Of a stretch of 64,000 nt of DNA, positions 56,910 to 64,000 are shown one piece after another. The stretch spans positions 1,191,001 to 1,255,000 of the forward strand of contig NZ_AP028672.1 of assembly GCF_041154505.1 (NCBI RefSeq), written 5' to 3'. The translations under genes and the position numbers were made by a program. Positions within the stretch are counted from its first letter, which is position 1, and each line of letters begins with the position of its first letter. The notes beneath the pieces were generated by a model. It was not told the origin of the DNA, did not search any database, and was given only the letters and a program-made list of their open reading frames with translations. Source of the DNA: Acidovorax sp. A79. GTDB taxonomy: Bacteria > Pseudomonadota > Gammaproteobacteria > Burkholderiales > Burkholderiaceae_C.

Positions 56910-57659
56910 TCAACGGGCAGCCGCAATAATTTGCAGGAAATCGGGCGCCTTCAGCGATGCCCCCCCGACGAGGCCGCCATCGATGTCAGGCTGCGCAAGC
57001 AATTGCGCCGCATTGACGGCATTCATGCTGCCACCGTACAGCAGGCGGATGCGGTCGGCGTGCTCGCTGGCCGCAGACAGCTGCGCACGCAGCACCGCGT
57101 GCACGGCCTGCGCCTGTTCGGGCGTGGCCGTGCGGCCCGTGCCGATCGCCCAGACCGGTTCGTATGCCACCACCACTTCGCTGATGCAATGGCCATTGAG
57201 ATGGATCACCGCCGCCAGCTGACGCTTGACCACGGCCTCGGTCTGGCCGGCCTCGCGCTCCTGCAGGGTCTCGCCGACACAGACAATGGGCGTGATGCCC
57301 GCGGCCAGTGCCCGTTGCGCCTTTTCGGCAACGGCGACATCGGTTTCCCCATGGTACTGGCGGCGCTCCGAGTGCCCCACCAGCGCATAGCGCACGCCAA
57401 ATTCCTTCAGCATGGCAGCCGAGACCTCGCCGGTGTACGCCCCTGCATCGTGCTGCGACACATCCTGGGCGGCAATCGCCACCACGGATCCGAACGCGAC
57501 GGACTGCGCCTGCGCCAGATACGGAGCAGGCACGGCGACAGCGACGTCGCAGGCCGCGCCCTCAAGGCCGGCAATGATGCCTTTCAACAGGGCATCGTTG
57601 GCAGCCAGGCTGCCGTTCATCTTCCAGTTGCCTGCAATGAGTTTTTTCTTGCTGTTCAT
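56910..57659 (-). CDS. tpiA: Triosephosphate isomerase
   Basis: It interconverts dihydroxyacetone phosphate and glyceraldehyde-3-phosphate in the cytoplasm. At 249 residues it is normal length. Catalytic residues are visible: K in AGNWKMNG near residue 13, H in [13 protein letters not shown] in [13 protein letters not shown], and phosphate-binding LLYGGSMN. The ATG at 57659 ([12 protein letters not shown]) is the correct start; a longer frame continues through the qor gene. It follows qor by two bases. Confidence 0.97.
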   Translation of the reverse strand: MNSKKKLIAGNWKMNGSLAANDALLKGIIAGLEGAACDVAVAVPAPYLAQAQSVAFGSVVAIAAQDVSQHDAGAYTGEVSAAMLKEFGVRYALVGHSERRQYHGETDVAVAEKAQRALAAGITPIVCVGETLQEREAGQTEAVVKRQLAAVIHLNGHCISEVVVAYEPVWAIGTGRTATPEQAQAVHAVLRAQLSAASEHADRIRLLYGGSMNAVNAAQLLAQPDIDGGLVGGASLKAPDFLQIIAAAR

Positions 57660-57661
57660 GG

Positions 57662-58648
57662 TCACCACGTCAAAACAATCTTGCCGATGTGCTGGTTCGA
57701 CTCCATCAGGGCATGGGCATTGGCGGCATCCGCCGCAGCAAACGTGCTGTGGATGACGGGACGCACCCTCCCCTGCGCCAGCAAAGGCCACACATGCTCG
57801 CGCAACGCGCGGGCGATGGCGCCCTTGAATGCCACGGGACGCGGGCGCAGGGTGGAACCCGTGATGGTGAGCCGGCGCCGCAGCACCAGGCCCGCATTGA
57901 AGTCACTCTTGACACCACCCTGCACCGCGATGATGACGATGCGCCCGTCTTCGGCCACGCACTCCACCTCGCGCGCCACATAGTCGCCAGCGACCATGTC
58001 CAGCACCACGTCCACGCCCTTGGCCTGCGTGATGCGCTTTGCTTCCGCCACGAAGTCCTGCGTCTTGTAGTTGATGGCATGGTGGGCCCCCAACTGCAGA
58101 CAGGCCGCGCACTTGTCGTCGCTGCCCGCCGTGGCAATGACGGTCGCTCCGAACGCCCGCGCCAGCTGTATGGCAGTCACGCCAATGCCGCTGGTGCCCC
58201 CCTGGACCAGCAGGCTTTCGCCCGCCTGCAGACGCCCCCGGTCGAAGACGTTGCTCCACACTGTAAAGAACGTTTCCGGCAACGATGCCGCCTCGACGTC
58301 GCTCAAGCCCTCGGGCACGGGCAGGCACTGCGCGACAGGTGCCACGCACCACTGCGCATACCCCCCGCCCGCCACCAAGGCACAGACGCGGTCGCCCACG
58401 CCAATGCCCGCCTGCGCCATGGCAGCAGGATCACCCGACTCCACCACGCCCGCGACCTCCAGGCCCGGCAGGTCCGAGGTGCCGGGCGGCGGAGCATAGT
58501 GCCCCAGTCGCTGCAGCACGTCAGGGCGGTTGATCCCGCTGGCGGCAACACGGATCAGCAACTCGCCGGCGCCCGGCTGCGGCATGGGGCGTTCCCCCAG
58601 CTGCAACACCTCCGGCCCACCAAAGGATGTGATCTCGACAGCACGCAT
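57662..58648 (-). CDS. qor: NAD(P)H:quinone oxidoreductase, zinc-independent MDR family
   Basis: A 328-residue member of the medium-chain dehydrogenase superfamily, quinone reductase branch. Blocks are [20 protein letters not shown] at the start, [21 protein letters not shown], the cofactor-binding [30 protein letters not shown], and the C-terminal [16 protein letters not shown]. No zinc ligands are seen, as expected for this branch. It reduces quinones with NAD(P)H in the cytoplasm. Located between pnp and tpiA, a conserved order. Confidence 0.9.
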   Translation of the reverse strand: MRAVEITSFGGPEVLQLGERPMPQPGAGELLIRVAASGINRPDVLQRLGHYAPPPGTSDLPGLEVAGVVESGDPAAMAQAGIGVGDRVCALVAGGGYAQWCVAPVAQCLPVPEGLSDVEAASLPETFFTVWSNVFDRGRLQAGESLLVQGGTSGIGVTAIQLARAFGATVIATAGSDDKCAACLQLGAHHAINYKTQDFVAEAKRITQAKGVDVVLDMVAGDYVAREVECVAEDGRIVIIAVQGGVKSDFNAGLVLRRRLTITGSTLRPRPVAFKGAIARALREHVWPLLAQGRVRPVIHSTFAAADAANAHALMESNQHIGKIVLTW

Positions 58649-58706
58649 GTTGCGATTCCTTGGACAGTTGGTTGGTTGGTTTGAGTGATTTTGATTGCCA
58701 ACACCC

Positions 58707-58746
58707 TTTTCACAGGCGCCAGCAGCTACAAAATCAATAGCAAATC
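58707..58746 (-). repeat. Partial interspersed repeat between pnp and qor
   Basis: On the minus strand TTTGCTATTGATTTTGTAGC, then TGCTGGCGCCTGTGAAAAG: the left half of the repeat (CTATTGATTTTGTAGCTGCTGGCGC) is kept, the right arm is lost. It lies just after the pnp stop. Confidence 0.55.
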
Positions 58747-58752
58747 ACCAAC

Positions 58753-60999
58753 TCAGCCCACGATCTGCCCGGAACCGTTGTCCGAAGGCAGGGATTGCTG
58801 TTGTTGTTGCTGCTCCGCCGGCTGGCGGCCGCCGTCGCGCCCCTGGTCACGGCGAGGCTCACGGTCACCGCGCTCCGCGGGAGCAGGACGATCGCTGCCA
58901 CCCGCCGGGCGGTCGGCCAGCACCTTCATCGACAGTTTGATGCGGCCCTTCTCATCGGTCTCCATGACCTTGACCTTCACGATCTGGCCTTCGGTCAGGT
59001 AGTCGGACACCTTCTCGACACGCTCATGGGCGATCTGGCTGATGTGCAGCAGGCCATCCTTGCCGGGCAGCAGGTTGATCAGCGCGCCGAAGTCCAGGAT
59101 CTTGGTCACGGGACCTTCGTAGATCTTGCCGATCTCGACCTCGGCCGTGATCTGCTCGATGCGCTTCTTGGCTTCGTCCGCCTTGGCAGCGTCGGTGGCC
59201 GCGATGGTGATGGTGCCGTCTTCCTCGATGTTGATCTGGCAGCCCGTTTCCTCGGTCAACGCACGGATCACGGCTCCGCCCTTGCCGATCACGTCGCGGA
59301 TCTTCTCGGGGTTGATCTTCATGGTGTAGAGCTTGGGCGCGAAGGTGGACACCTCGGTCTTGGCTTCGCCCATGGCTTCCTGCATCTTGCCCAGGATGTG
59401 CATGCGTGCTTCCTTGGCCTGCGCCAGGGCGACCTGCATGATCTCCTTGGTGATGCCCTGGATCTTGATGTCCATCTGCAGCGCGGTGATGCCGCCGGTG
59501 GTACCCGCCACCTTGAAGTCCATGTCGCCCAGGTGATCCTCATCACCCAGGATGTCGGTCAGCACGGCGAAGCGGTTGGCATCCTTGATCAGGCCCATGG
59601 CGATACCCGCCACGTGGGCCTTCATGGGCACGCCGGCGTCCATCATGGACAGGCAGCCGCCGCAGACCGAAGCCATGGACGAAGAGCCATTGGATTCGGT
59701 GATTTCCGACACCACGCGCATGGTGTAGGGAAATTCTTCCTTGGTGGGCAGCACAGCCACCAGGGCACGCTTGGCCAGGCGGCCGTGGCCGATTTCGCGG
59801 CGCTTGGTCGAACCCATGCGGCCCACTTCGCCCGTGGCGAAGGGAGGCATGTTGTAGTGCATCATGAAGCGGTCTTCGTACTCGCCAGCCAGGGCGTCGA
59901 TGCGCTGCGCATCGCGCTCGGTACCCAGCGTGGTCACGACCAGCGCCTGGGTTTCGCCACGCGTGAACAGCGACGAGCCATGGGCGCGCGGCAGCACGCT
60001 GCTGCGGATTTCGATGGGGCGCACAGTGCGCGTGTCGCGGCCGTCGATGCGGGGCTCGCCGGCCAGGATCTGGCTGCGCACGATGCCCGCCTCGATGTCG
60101 AACAGCATGCCTTCGACCTTCACGGCATCGAACTCGACGCCATCGGCCTTCAGCGCGGCCATCACGGCGGCGTAGGACTCGCGGCAGGCCTGGGTGCGAG
60201 CCTGCTTGTTGCGGATCTGGTAGGCGGCGCGCAGCTTGTCGTCGGCCAGCGCAACCACCTTGGCGATCAGGGCTTCGTCCTTGGCGGGCGCTTCCCACTG
60301 CCACACGGGCTTGCCAGCATCGCGCACCAGTTCATGAATGGCGTTGATGGCCACATTGCCTTGCTCATGGCCAAACACCACGGCGCCGAGCATGATTTCT
60401 TCGGACAGTTGCTGGGCTTCGGATTCGACCATCAGCACGGCGGCTTCGGTGCCGGCCACGACCAGATCCATCTGCGAGCTCTTGCGCGCCGTCTGGCCGG
60501 GGTTGAGCACGTATTCGCCATTGATGTAGCCCACGCGTGCGGCGCCGATGGGGCCGTTGAACGGGATACCGGAGATGGCCAGCGCCGCACTGGTGGCGAT
60601 GAGGGCAGCGATGTCAGCATCCACTTCGGGATTCAGCGACACCGTGTGGATCACCACATGCACTTCGTTGAAGAAACCTTCGGGGAACAGCGGGCGGATC
60701 GGGCGGTCGATCAGGCGGCTGGTCAGCGTTTCGTGCTCGCTGGGCTTCGCTTCGCGCTTGAAGAAGCTGCCGGGGATCTTGCCGGCGGCGTAGGTCTTCT
60801 CGATGTAATCCACCGTCAGGGGGAAGAAGTCCTGGCCGGGCTTGGCGCCCTTGGATGCCACCACGGTGGCCAGCACCACGGTGTCATCAATGTTCACCAA
60901 CACGGCGCCAGAGGCTTGGCGTGCGATTTCGCCGGTTTCCATGACGACGGTCTTGTCGCCCCATTGGAAGGTCTTGGTGACTTTGTTAAAAATGCTCAT
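58753..60999 (-). CDS. pnp: Polyribonucleotide nucleotidyltransferase (PNPase)
   Basis: A phosphorolytic 3'-5' exoribonuclease of the degradosome, 748 residues. Two RNase PH domains fill about 1-540. A KH domain has the GxxG loop in [20 protein letters not shown]. An S1 domain follows ([21 protein letters not shown]). The tail ends in a low-complexity, charged and glutamine-rich stretch (six consecutive Q). AAGGAG stands before the start at 60999. A hairpin formed by an interspersed repeat lies directly upstream of this ribosome binding site. It follows rpsO, as in most proteobacteria. Confidence 0.97.
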   Translation of the reverse strand: MSIFNKVTKTFQWGDKTVVMETGEIARQASGAVLVNIDDTVVLATVVASKGAKPGQDFFPLTVDYIEKTYAAGKIPGSFFKREAKPSEHETLTSRLIDRPIRPLFPEGFFNEVHVVIHTVSLNPEVDADIAALIATSAALAISGIPFNGPIGAARVGYINGEYVLNPGQTARKSSQMDLVVAGTEAAVLMVESEAQQLSEEIMLGAVVFGHEQGNVAINAIHELVRDAGKPVWQWEAPAKDEALIAKVVALADDKLRAAYQIRNKQARTQACRESYAAVMAALKADGVEFDAVKVEGMLFDIEAGIVRSQILAGEPRIDGRDTRTVRPIEIRSSVLPRAHGSSLFTRGETQALVVTTLGTERDAQRIDALAGEYEDRFMMHYNMPPFATGEVGRMGSTKRREIGHGRLAKRALVAVLPTKEEFPYTMRVVSEITESNGSSSMASVCGGCLSMMDAGVPMKAHVAGIAMGLIKDANRFAVLTDILGDEDHLGDMDFKVAGTTGGITALQMDIKIQGITKEIMQVALAQAKEARMHILGKMQEAMGEAKTEVSTFAPKLYTMKINPEKIRDVIGKGGAVIRALTEETGCQINIEEDGTITIAATDAAKADEAKKRIEQITAEVEIGKIYEGPVTKILDFGALINLLPGKDGLLHISQIAHERVEKVSDYLTEGQIVKVKVMETDEKGRIKLSMKVLADRPAGGSDRPAPAERGDREPRRDQGRDGGRQPAEQQQQQQSLPSDNGSGQIVG

Positions 61000-61011
61000 G
61001 TTCAGCTCCTT

Positions 61012-61060
61012 TTTTAATAGCTGGTAGCGCTCTACCAGACTGCGGCGGAGAGCAATTCAG
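61012..61060 (+). repeat. Interspersed repeat in the pnp leader
   Basis: This reads TTTTTTAATAGCTGGTAGCG, then CTCTACCAGACTGCGGCGGAG. It contains a perfect 7-bp hairpin CTGGTAG/CTACCAG at 61021-61038. In the pnp mRNA the hairpin falls about a dozen bases upstream of the AAGGAG site. Match to the repeat core is good on the left, degenerate on the right. Confidence 0.5.
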
Positions 61061-61153
61061 AACACGATGCCATTCCAGTGGACCTGCCTGCTGCACTGCG
61101 GCGGCAACCCCATTGGAATGACACAGCTTCGCTCTGTTTTGCGGCTCCGAAGT

Positions 61154-61191
61154 AAAAAACGCCTGAGCTAGCGGACTAACCCAGGCGTTTT
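61154..61191 (-). terminator. Rho-independent terminator after rpsO
   Basis: Arms AAAACGCCTG (61156-61165) and CAGGCGTTTT (61182-61191) with a 16-base loop, followed on the minus strand by six T. It lies 15 bases after the rpsO stop. Readthrough to pnp is possible as in E. coli. Confidence 0.88.
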
Positions 61192-61206
61192 CGCATGCAA
61201 TGAAGA

Positions 61207-61473
61207 TTACTTGCGCAGACCCAGCTTGGCGATCAGCGCGGTGTAACGGTCAGCGTCCTTGGCCTTCAGGTAGTCCAGCAGCTTGCGGCGGCGGCTCACC
61301 ATGCGCAGCAGGCCGCGGCGACCGTGGTGGTCCTTGGCGTGCGTCTTGAAGTGAGGGGTCAGTTCGTTGATGCGGGCCGTCAGCAGGGCCACTTGCACTT
61401 CTGGACTGCCAGTGTCGTTGGCAGCACGGGCATTGGCCTTGACGACTTCGGCCTTGATGGAGGATGCGATCAT
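61207..61473 (-). CDS. rpsO: 30S ribosomal protein S15
   Basis: An 88-residue primary 16S rRNA-binding protein of the small subunit. The S15 signature is complete: [20 protein letters not shown], then [28 protein letters not shown]. The ATG at 61473 ([12 protein letters not shown]) gives the family length; the longer upstream frame is spurious. It is followed by a strong terminator and pnp. Confidence 0.98.
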   Translation of the reverse strand: MIASSIKAEVVKANARAANDTGSPEVQVALLTARINELTPHFKTHAKDHHGRRGLLRMVSRRRKLLDYLKAKDADRYTALIAKLGLRK

Positions 61474-61581
61474 AGTTTTCCTTGAATGTGGCCCGCAACG
61501 GATTGCCGGACCGTGATTTTTACTTGCGCCAGCAGCTGGAACGGCCGCAGGCGTGCGTCTTGCACCATGCAAAACTTGTCG

Positions 61582-61587
61582 ATTATA
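61582..61587 (-). promoter_or_regulatory. Perfect -10 box (TATAAT) upstream of rpsO
   Basis: The minus strand reads GGGGTTATAATCGAC about 110 bases ahead of the rpsO ATG. No good -35 was found at 16-18 bases, so promoter assignment rests on the consensus -10 and the position only. Confidence 0.4.
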
Positions 61588-61676
61588 ACCCCGCATGCAT
61601 TTCTTGCCTCACCAAGCCCCTGCAGACAGCGACCTACCCCTCCGATAGCCCCTTGCACCGCCCTTGAAAGCCTTCC

Positions 61677-61964
61677 ATGACGCAATTTCATGCCCCTTCC
61701 CCACCCACCGCAGCCCACCACGCCTTGCTGGCCGCCGGCATCGCCCTGCTCCTGATCACCAGCCCCGGCACCGCCCTGGCCAAACGCTCTTCCAGCGACC
61801 CAACGATCACATCCCGCACCTCCCCCAAGAAGAAAGGCGCGAACAAGGTCACTTATCAGCGCAGCACCTCCGAAGAAACATCCGCCGAGCGCGATCGGCG
61901 GATGTACCGGGAATGCAAGGGGATGCATAACGCCGGTGCATGCCGGGGGTACACACGGAAGTAG
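61677..61964 (+). CDS. Small secreted basic protein, function unknown
   Basis: A 95-residue protein with a signal peptide (AGIALLLITSPGTALA, cleavage before KRSSSD). The mature part is short, basic and Ser/Thr-rich (TSPKKKGANKVTYQRSTSEE) and ends in RDRRMYRECKGMHNAGACRG, with two cysteines that could pair. I have the impression that this C-terminal pattern is conserved in Comamonadaceae proteins, but no function is known. It is a single gene between rpsO (divergent) and the pilin genes. The ribosome binding site is weak. Confidence 0.6.
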   Translation: MTQFHAPSPPTAAHHALLAAGIALLLITSPGTALAKRSSSDPTITSRTSPKKKGANKVTYQRSTSEETSAERDRRMYRECKGMHNAGACRGYTRK

Positions 61965-62043
61965 CTGCCGCTCATCGTCACTCACAAGCCATTGGTCACG
62001 GACACATGGCGCTGCGCCGCCAGATTTCTTAGGATCGTCCTCT

Positions 62044-62625
62044 ATGTTTGCACCGCCTTCGCCCCTGAGAACACCGCGTACCCCAGTTCAACGCGGCTTT
62101 ACCGTCATTGAATTGATGGTGGTGGTGGCCATTCTGGCGATTCTCGTAGCCTTGGCCGCCCCCAGCTTCACCCCCTTGATTGAGCGCTGGCGCGTGCGCC
62201 AAGCAGTAGAGGGACTGCAGTCTTCAATTTACTACGCACGCTCCGAAGCCATCAAACGCGGAGGAAACGTGATTCTTGAAAAAATCCCCAACAACACTAA
62301 TGGCTGCACGACGGCAACCGGCGTAAATGACTGGGATTGCGGCTGGCGTGTATGTGCCGATGCCAACAAAAACAACAGCTGCCAAGCTAGCGAAATCCTG
62401 CAGCGATTCGATACGTCAGCGAATTTACAAGTCACACGAAAAATAGATGGCGCGCGCATTGAGTTTGATCGATGGGGAAAAATCGTCGGCCCTCTTGGCT
62501 TCAGTTTTTCTTTGGTCCCCTATGACAAAGGCACCAGCAACCCTGCGGCACGCGGCTTGTGCATGAATTCCGGCGGGCGCATCAGAGTCACCAGCGACCC
62601 CCTCGATATTCCGTGTACCAACTGA
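62044..62625 (+). CDS. fimT: GspH/FimT-family minor type IV pilin
   Basis: A minor pilin or pseudopilin of 193 residues. The prepilin peptidase site is QRGFTVIELMVVVAILAIL, cleaved after G with methylation of F, and E5 of the mature protein is present. The GspH-like domain follows (LQSSIYYARSEAIKRGGNVI, DWDCGWRVCADAN). Minor pilins prime pilus assembly at the inner membrane and stay at the tip. ATG at 62044 was chosen as nearest to the leader. It is first of the operon, five bases before pilV. AT content is higher than in neighbouring housekeeping genes. Confidence 0.87.
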   Translation: MFAPPSPLRTPRTPVQRGFTVIELMVVVAILAILVALAAPSFTPLIERWRVRQAVEGLQSSIYYARSEAIKRGGNVILEKIPNNTNGCTTATGVNDWDCGWRVCADANKNNSCQASEILQRFDTSANLQVTRKIDGARIEFDRWGKIVGPLGFSFSLVPYDKGTSNPAARGLCMNSGGRIRVTSDPLDIPCTN

Positions 62626-62630
62626 ATCCT

Positions 62631-63290
62631 ATGCGACATACATTCCTTGAAACGCAACGCGGCATTACCTTGATCGAATCGTTGGTAGCCATCGTCGTTG
62701 CAGCTTTAGGCATCCTGGGCATTCTTGGTGTGCAGATGCGCACACTCACCGACACATCGACCAGTGTGCGCCGCGCGCAGGCTGTGAGACTGACAGAGGA
62801 CCTCGGTGAGCGCCTCAAAGTCAATCCCAATGCCCTAGGCAATATCAGCAACTACGCTCTTGGCTGGCGCTCAAGTGGAACGACCACCGCGCAGGCATCC
62901 AAGCTCTGCGACGGCGGCACCTGCACCCACGCCGAATTCGCCGCTTACGAGATCCGCGAATGGAAACGTGCCGTAGAACGTGCACTGCCCCAAGGTAATG
63001 CCAGCGTCTTTTTCGCACCGGGTGACAACACGGCAGGCAACCGCCGCCAACTAGGTGTCTTGATTGGCTGGCGCGAGAACGAGCGCAGCATTAATGATGC
63101 GACAGACAGGGCTGCCTACAAAGATGCCCTTAGCACAACATCAACAGCCCTTGGTGGTGATGGTTCTGCCGCAACGACCTGCCCGGCCGACTTTACTTGC
63201 CATCTGCAATATATCCCTGTCAGCAGCCGCTGCGCACCGTACTTCGCAGATGTCGCCGTCCAGTACTTCTGCCCAGGCCCCAGATCATGA
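62631..63290 (+). CDS. pilV: Minor type IV pilin PilV
   Basis: A 219-residue minor pilin. Leader and first helix are QRGITLIESLVAIVVAALGI, with E5 after cleavage. The family features follow: LRVQ-like LGVQMRTLTDTSTSVRRAQA and RLTEDLGERLKVNP. Two cysteine pairs occur near the C-terminus (TCPADFTCHL; SRCAPYFADVAVQYFC). Start ATG at 62631 lies five bases after the fimT stop. It helps complete the tip complex with PilW, PilX and PilY1, expected beyond the window. Confidence 0.87.
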   Translation: MRHTFLETQRGITLIESLVAIVVAALGILGILGVQMRTLTDTSTSVRRAQAVRLTEDLGERLKVNPNALGNISNYALGWRSSGTTTAQASKLCDGGTCTHAEFAAYEIREWKRAVERALPQGNASVFFAPGDNTAGNRRQLGVLIGWRENERSINDATDRAAYKDALSTTSTALGGDGSAATTCPADFTCHLQYIPVSSRCAPYFADVAVQYFCPGPRS

Positions 63291-63306
63291 TGGACAAATG
63301 CACCCC

Positions 63307-64000
63307 ATGAAATACACCCACCCAAGGCCTGCTCTTCAACGCGGCGTCACCTTGATTGAATTGCTGGTCGGAATCGTCATCGGCCTGCTCACCATTGCAG
63401 TGGCCATGGGCGCGCTCATGGTGTCACGCGGGGTCTCGGGCACAGTCAGCGATGCCAGCGACATTCAGCAGCAAGCGTCCTATGCCTTCCGCGTCATGGG
63501 TCAGCAACTGCGTCAGGCAGGCTCACTCAAGCTCAAGCTGTCAGCAGCCAAGGTCGAGGGCGATAGTTCCCCAACGCTGGTGGGCGACCGTGTAGCCTTC
63601 GAAACGGACTTTGTCGCTACCCTCGGAGACGGCAGTATCTTCAACCTAGCCGCAGACACCTTGAATGGCAAAGACTCGCCTAGCGCAACCGAGTACAAGC
63701 TCACCACTGGCTACCGCAACTATCAAGAGTCCATCTACACCACACCGCGTGTAGAACCCGCGAGCCAAGCCTCCCTGCAACGCAACTGCCTGGGAGAAAA
63801 CGGTACGAATGCCTTGGTGCAAAGCCGCTTCGTGCTCAAAAACAATGAGTTGCACTGCGCTGGCACAGCCAACTCGCAGGCCCTTGTGCGCAACGTCGCC
63901 AACTTTCAGGTGCGCTACCTTATGCAAACAGCTGCGGGCACAGGCAATCCCCAAATGCGCTATGTCAATGCCACCACAGTGGGCGCTACAGGCTGGCCGC
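63307..64000 (+). CDS. pilW: Minor type IV pilin PilW (partial, runs off the window)
   Basis: Only the first 231 codons are in the window and no stop is reached. The start ATG at 63307 gives MKYTHPRPALQRGVTLIELL. The leader ends LQRG, cleaved before V, and the first helix follows (VGIVIGLLTIAVAMGALMVS). The C-terminal part seen is the PilW-type domain (FRVMGQQLRQAGSLKL; LVRNVANFQVRYLMQ). It lies 16 bases after pilV and continues the operon. Confidence 0.85.
   Translation, partial: MKYTHPRPALQRGVTLIELLVGIVIGLLTIAVAMGALMVSRGVSGTVSDASDIQQQASYAFRVMGQQLRQAGSLKLKLSAAKVEGDSSPTLVGDRVAFETDFVATLGDGSIFNLAADTLNGKDSPSATEYKLTTGYRNYQESIYTTPRVEPASQASLQRNCLGENGTNALVQSRFVLKNNELHCAGTANSQALVRNVANFQVRYLMQTAAGTGNPQMRYVNATTVGATGWP

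Noticed and set aside
58795..61017. 740-residue plus-strand frame
   Set aside because: Antisense of pnp; shadow caused by GC3 bias.

Overview
The window looks like chromosomal DNA of a betaproteobacterium of the family Comamonadaceae, most likely Acidovorax or a close relative. This rests on high GC with strong GC3 bias, on the block rpsO-pnp-qor-tpiA-secG-tRNA-Leu-nuoA to nuoN followed by DUF2818 and DUF1178 genes, on IPTL-CTERM surface proteins, and on a short palindromic repeat whose core (AGCT....GCGCTT....CAAGCGCT.GAG) I recall from this family. Species is not claimed. No plasmid, phage, transposase or CRISPR was seen.

Layout. 1-18 kb is mostly housekeeping: tsaE and amiC, a cupin protein, a chemoreceptor, a glycine-zipper lipoprotein, a DedA membrane protein, mutL, an exported barrel-like protein, a phosphotransferase, a glycerophosphodiesterase lipoprotein, gdhA, two hydrolases, a Bcr/CflA-type exporter, and a coupled run of exporter-miaA-ABC ATPase. 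18-33.7 kb is accessory. It holds a giant beta-propeller/fibronectin/IPTL-CTERM surface protein, a three-gene operon of unknown exported proteins facing a LuxR-type regulator, a serine hydrolase, a FtsX-type permease, a second IPTL-CTERM protein, a glycosyltransferase, a cysteine-synthase-fold enzyme and an AttH/CrtC-like protein. The ATPase (17.4 kb), permease (26.5 kb) and AttH-like protein (32.5 kb) look like one exporter operon separated by later arrivals.

33.7-38.5 kb is a complete branched-chain amino acid type ABC importer, transcribed livG-livF-binding protein-livH-livM on the minus strand. An MsbA-like exporter follows on the plus strand. 40.9-61.5 kb is one long minus-strand conserved region: rpsO, pnp, qor, tpiA, secG, tRNA-Leu(GAG), all 14 genes of the 14-subunit respiratory complex I, then DUF2818 and DUF1178. 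The last 2 kb carries a small secreted protein and the start of a minor type IV pilin operon (fimT, pilV, pilW), cut by the window edge.

The least expected feature is the palindromic repeat: about eight copies in 64 kb. Three sit in frame inside mutL, miaA and the FtsX-type permease gene. One supplies the stop codon of the ABC ATPase, one has become a perfect terminator hairpin, and one lies against the ribosome binding site of pnp.
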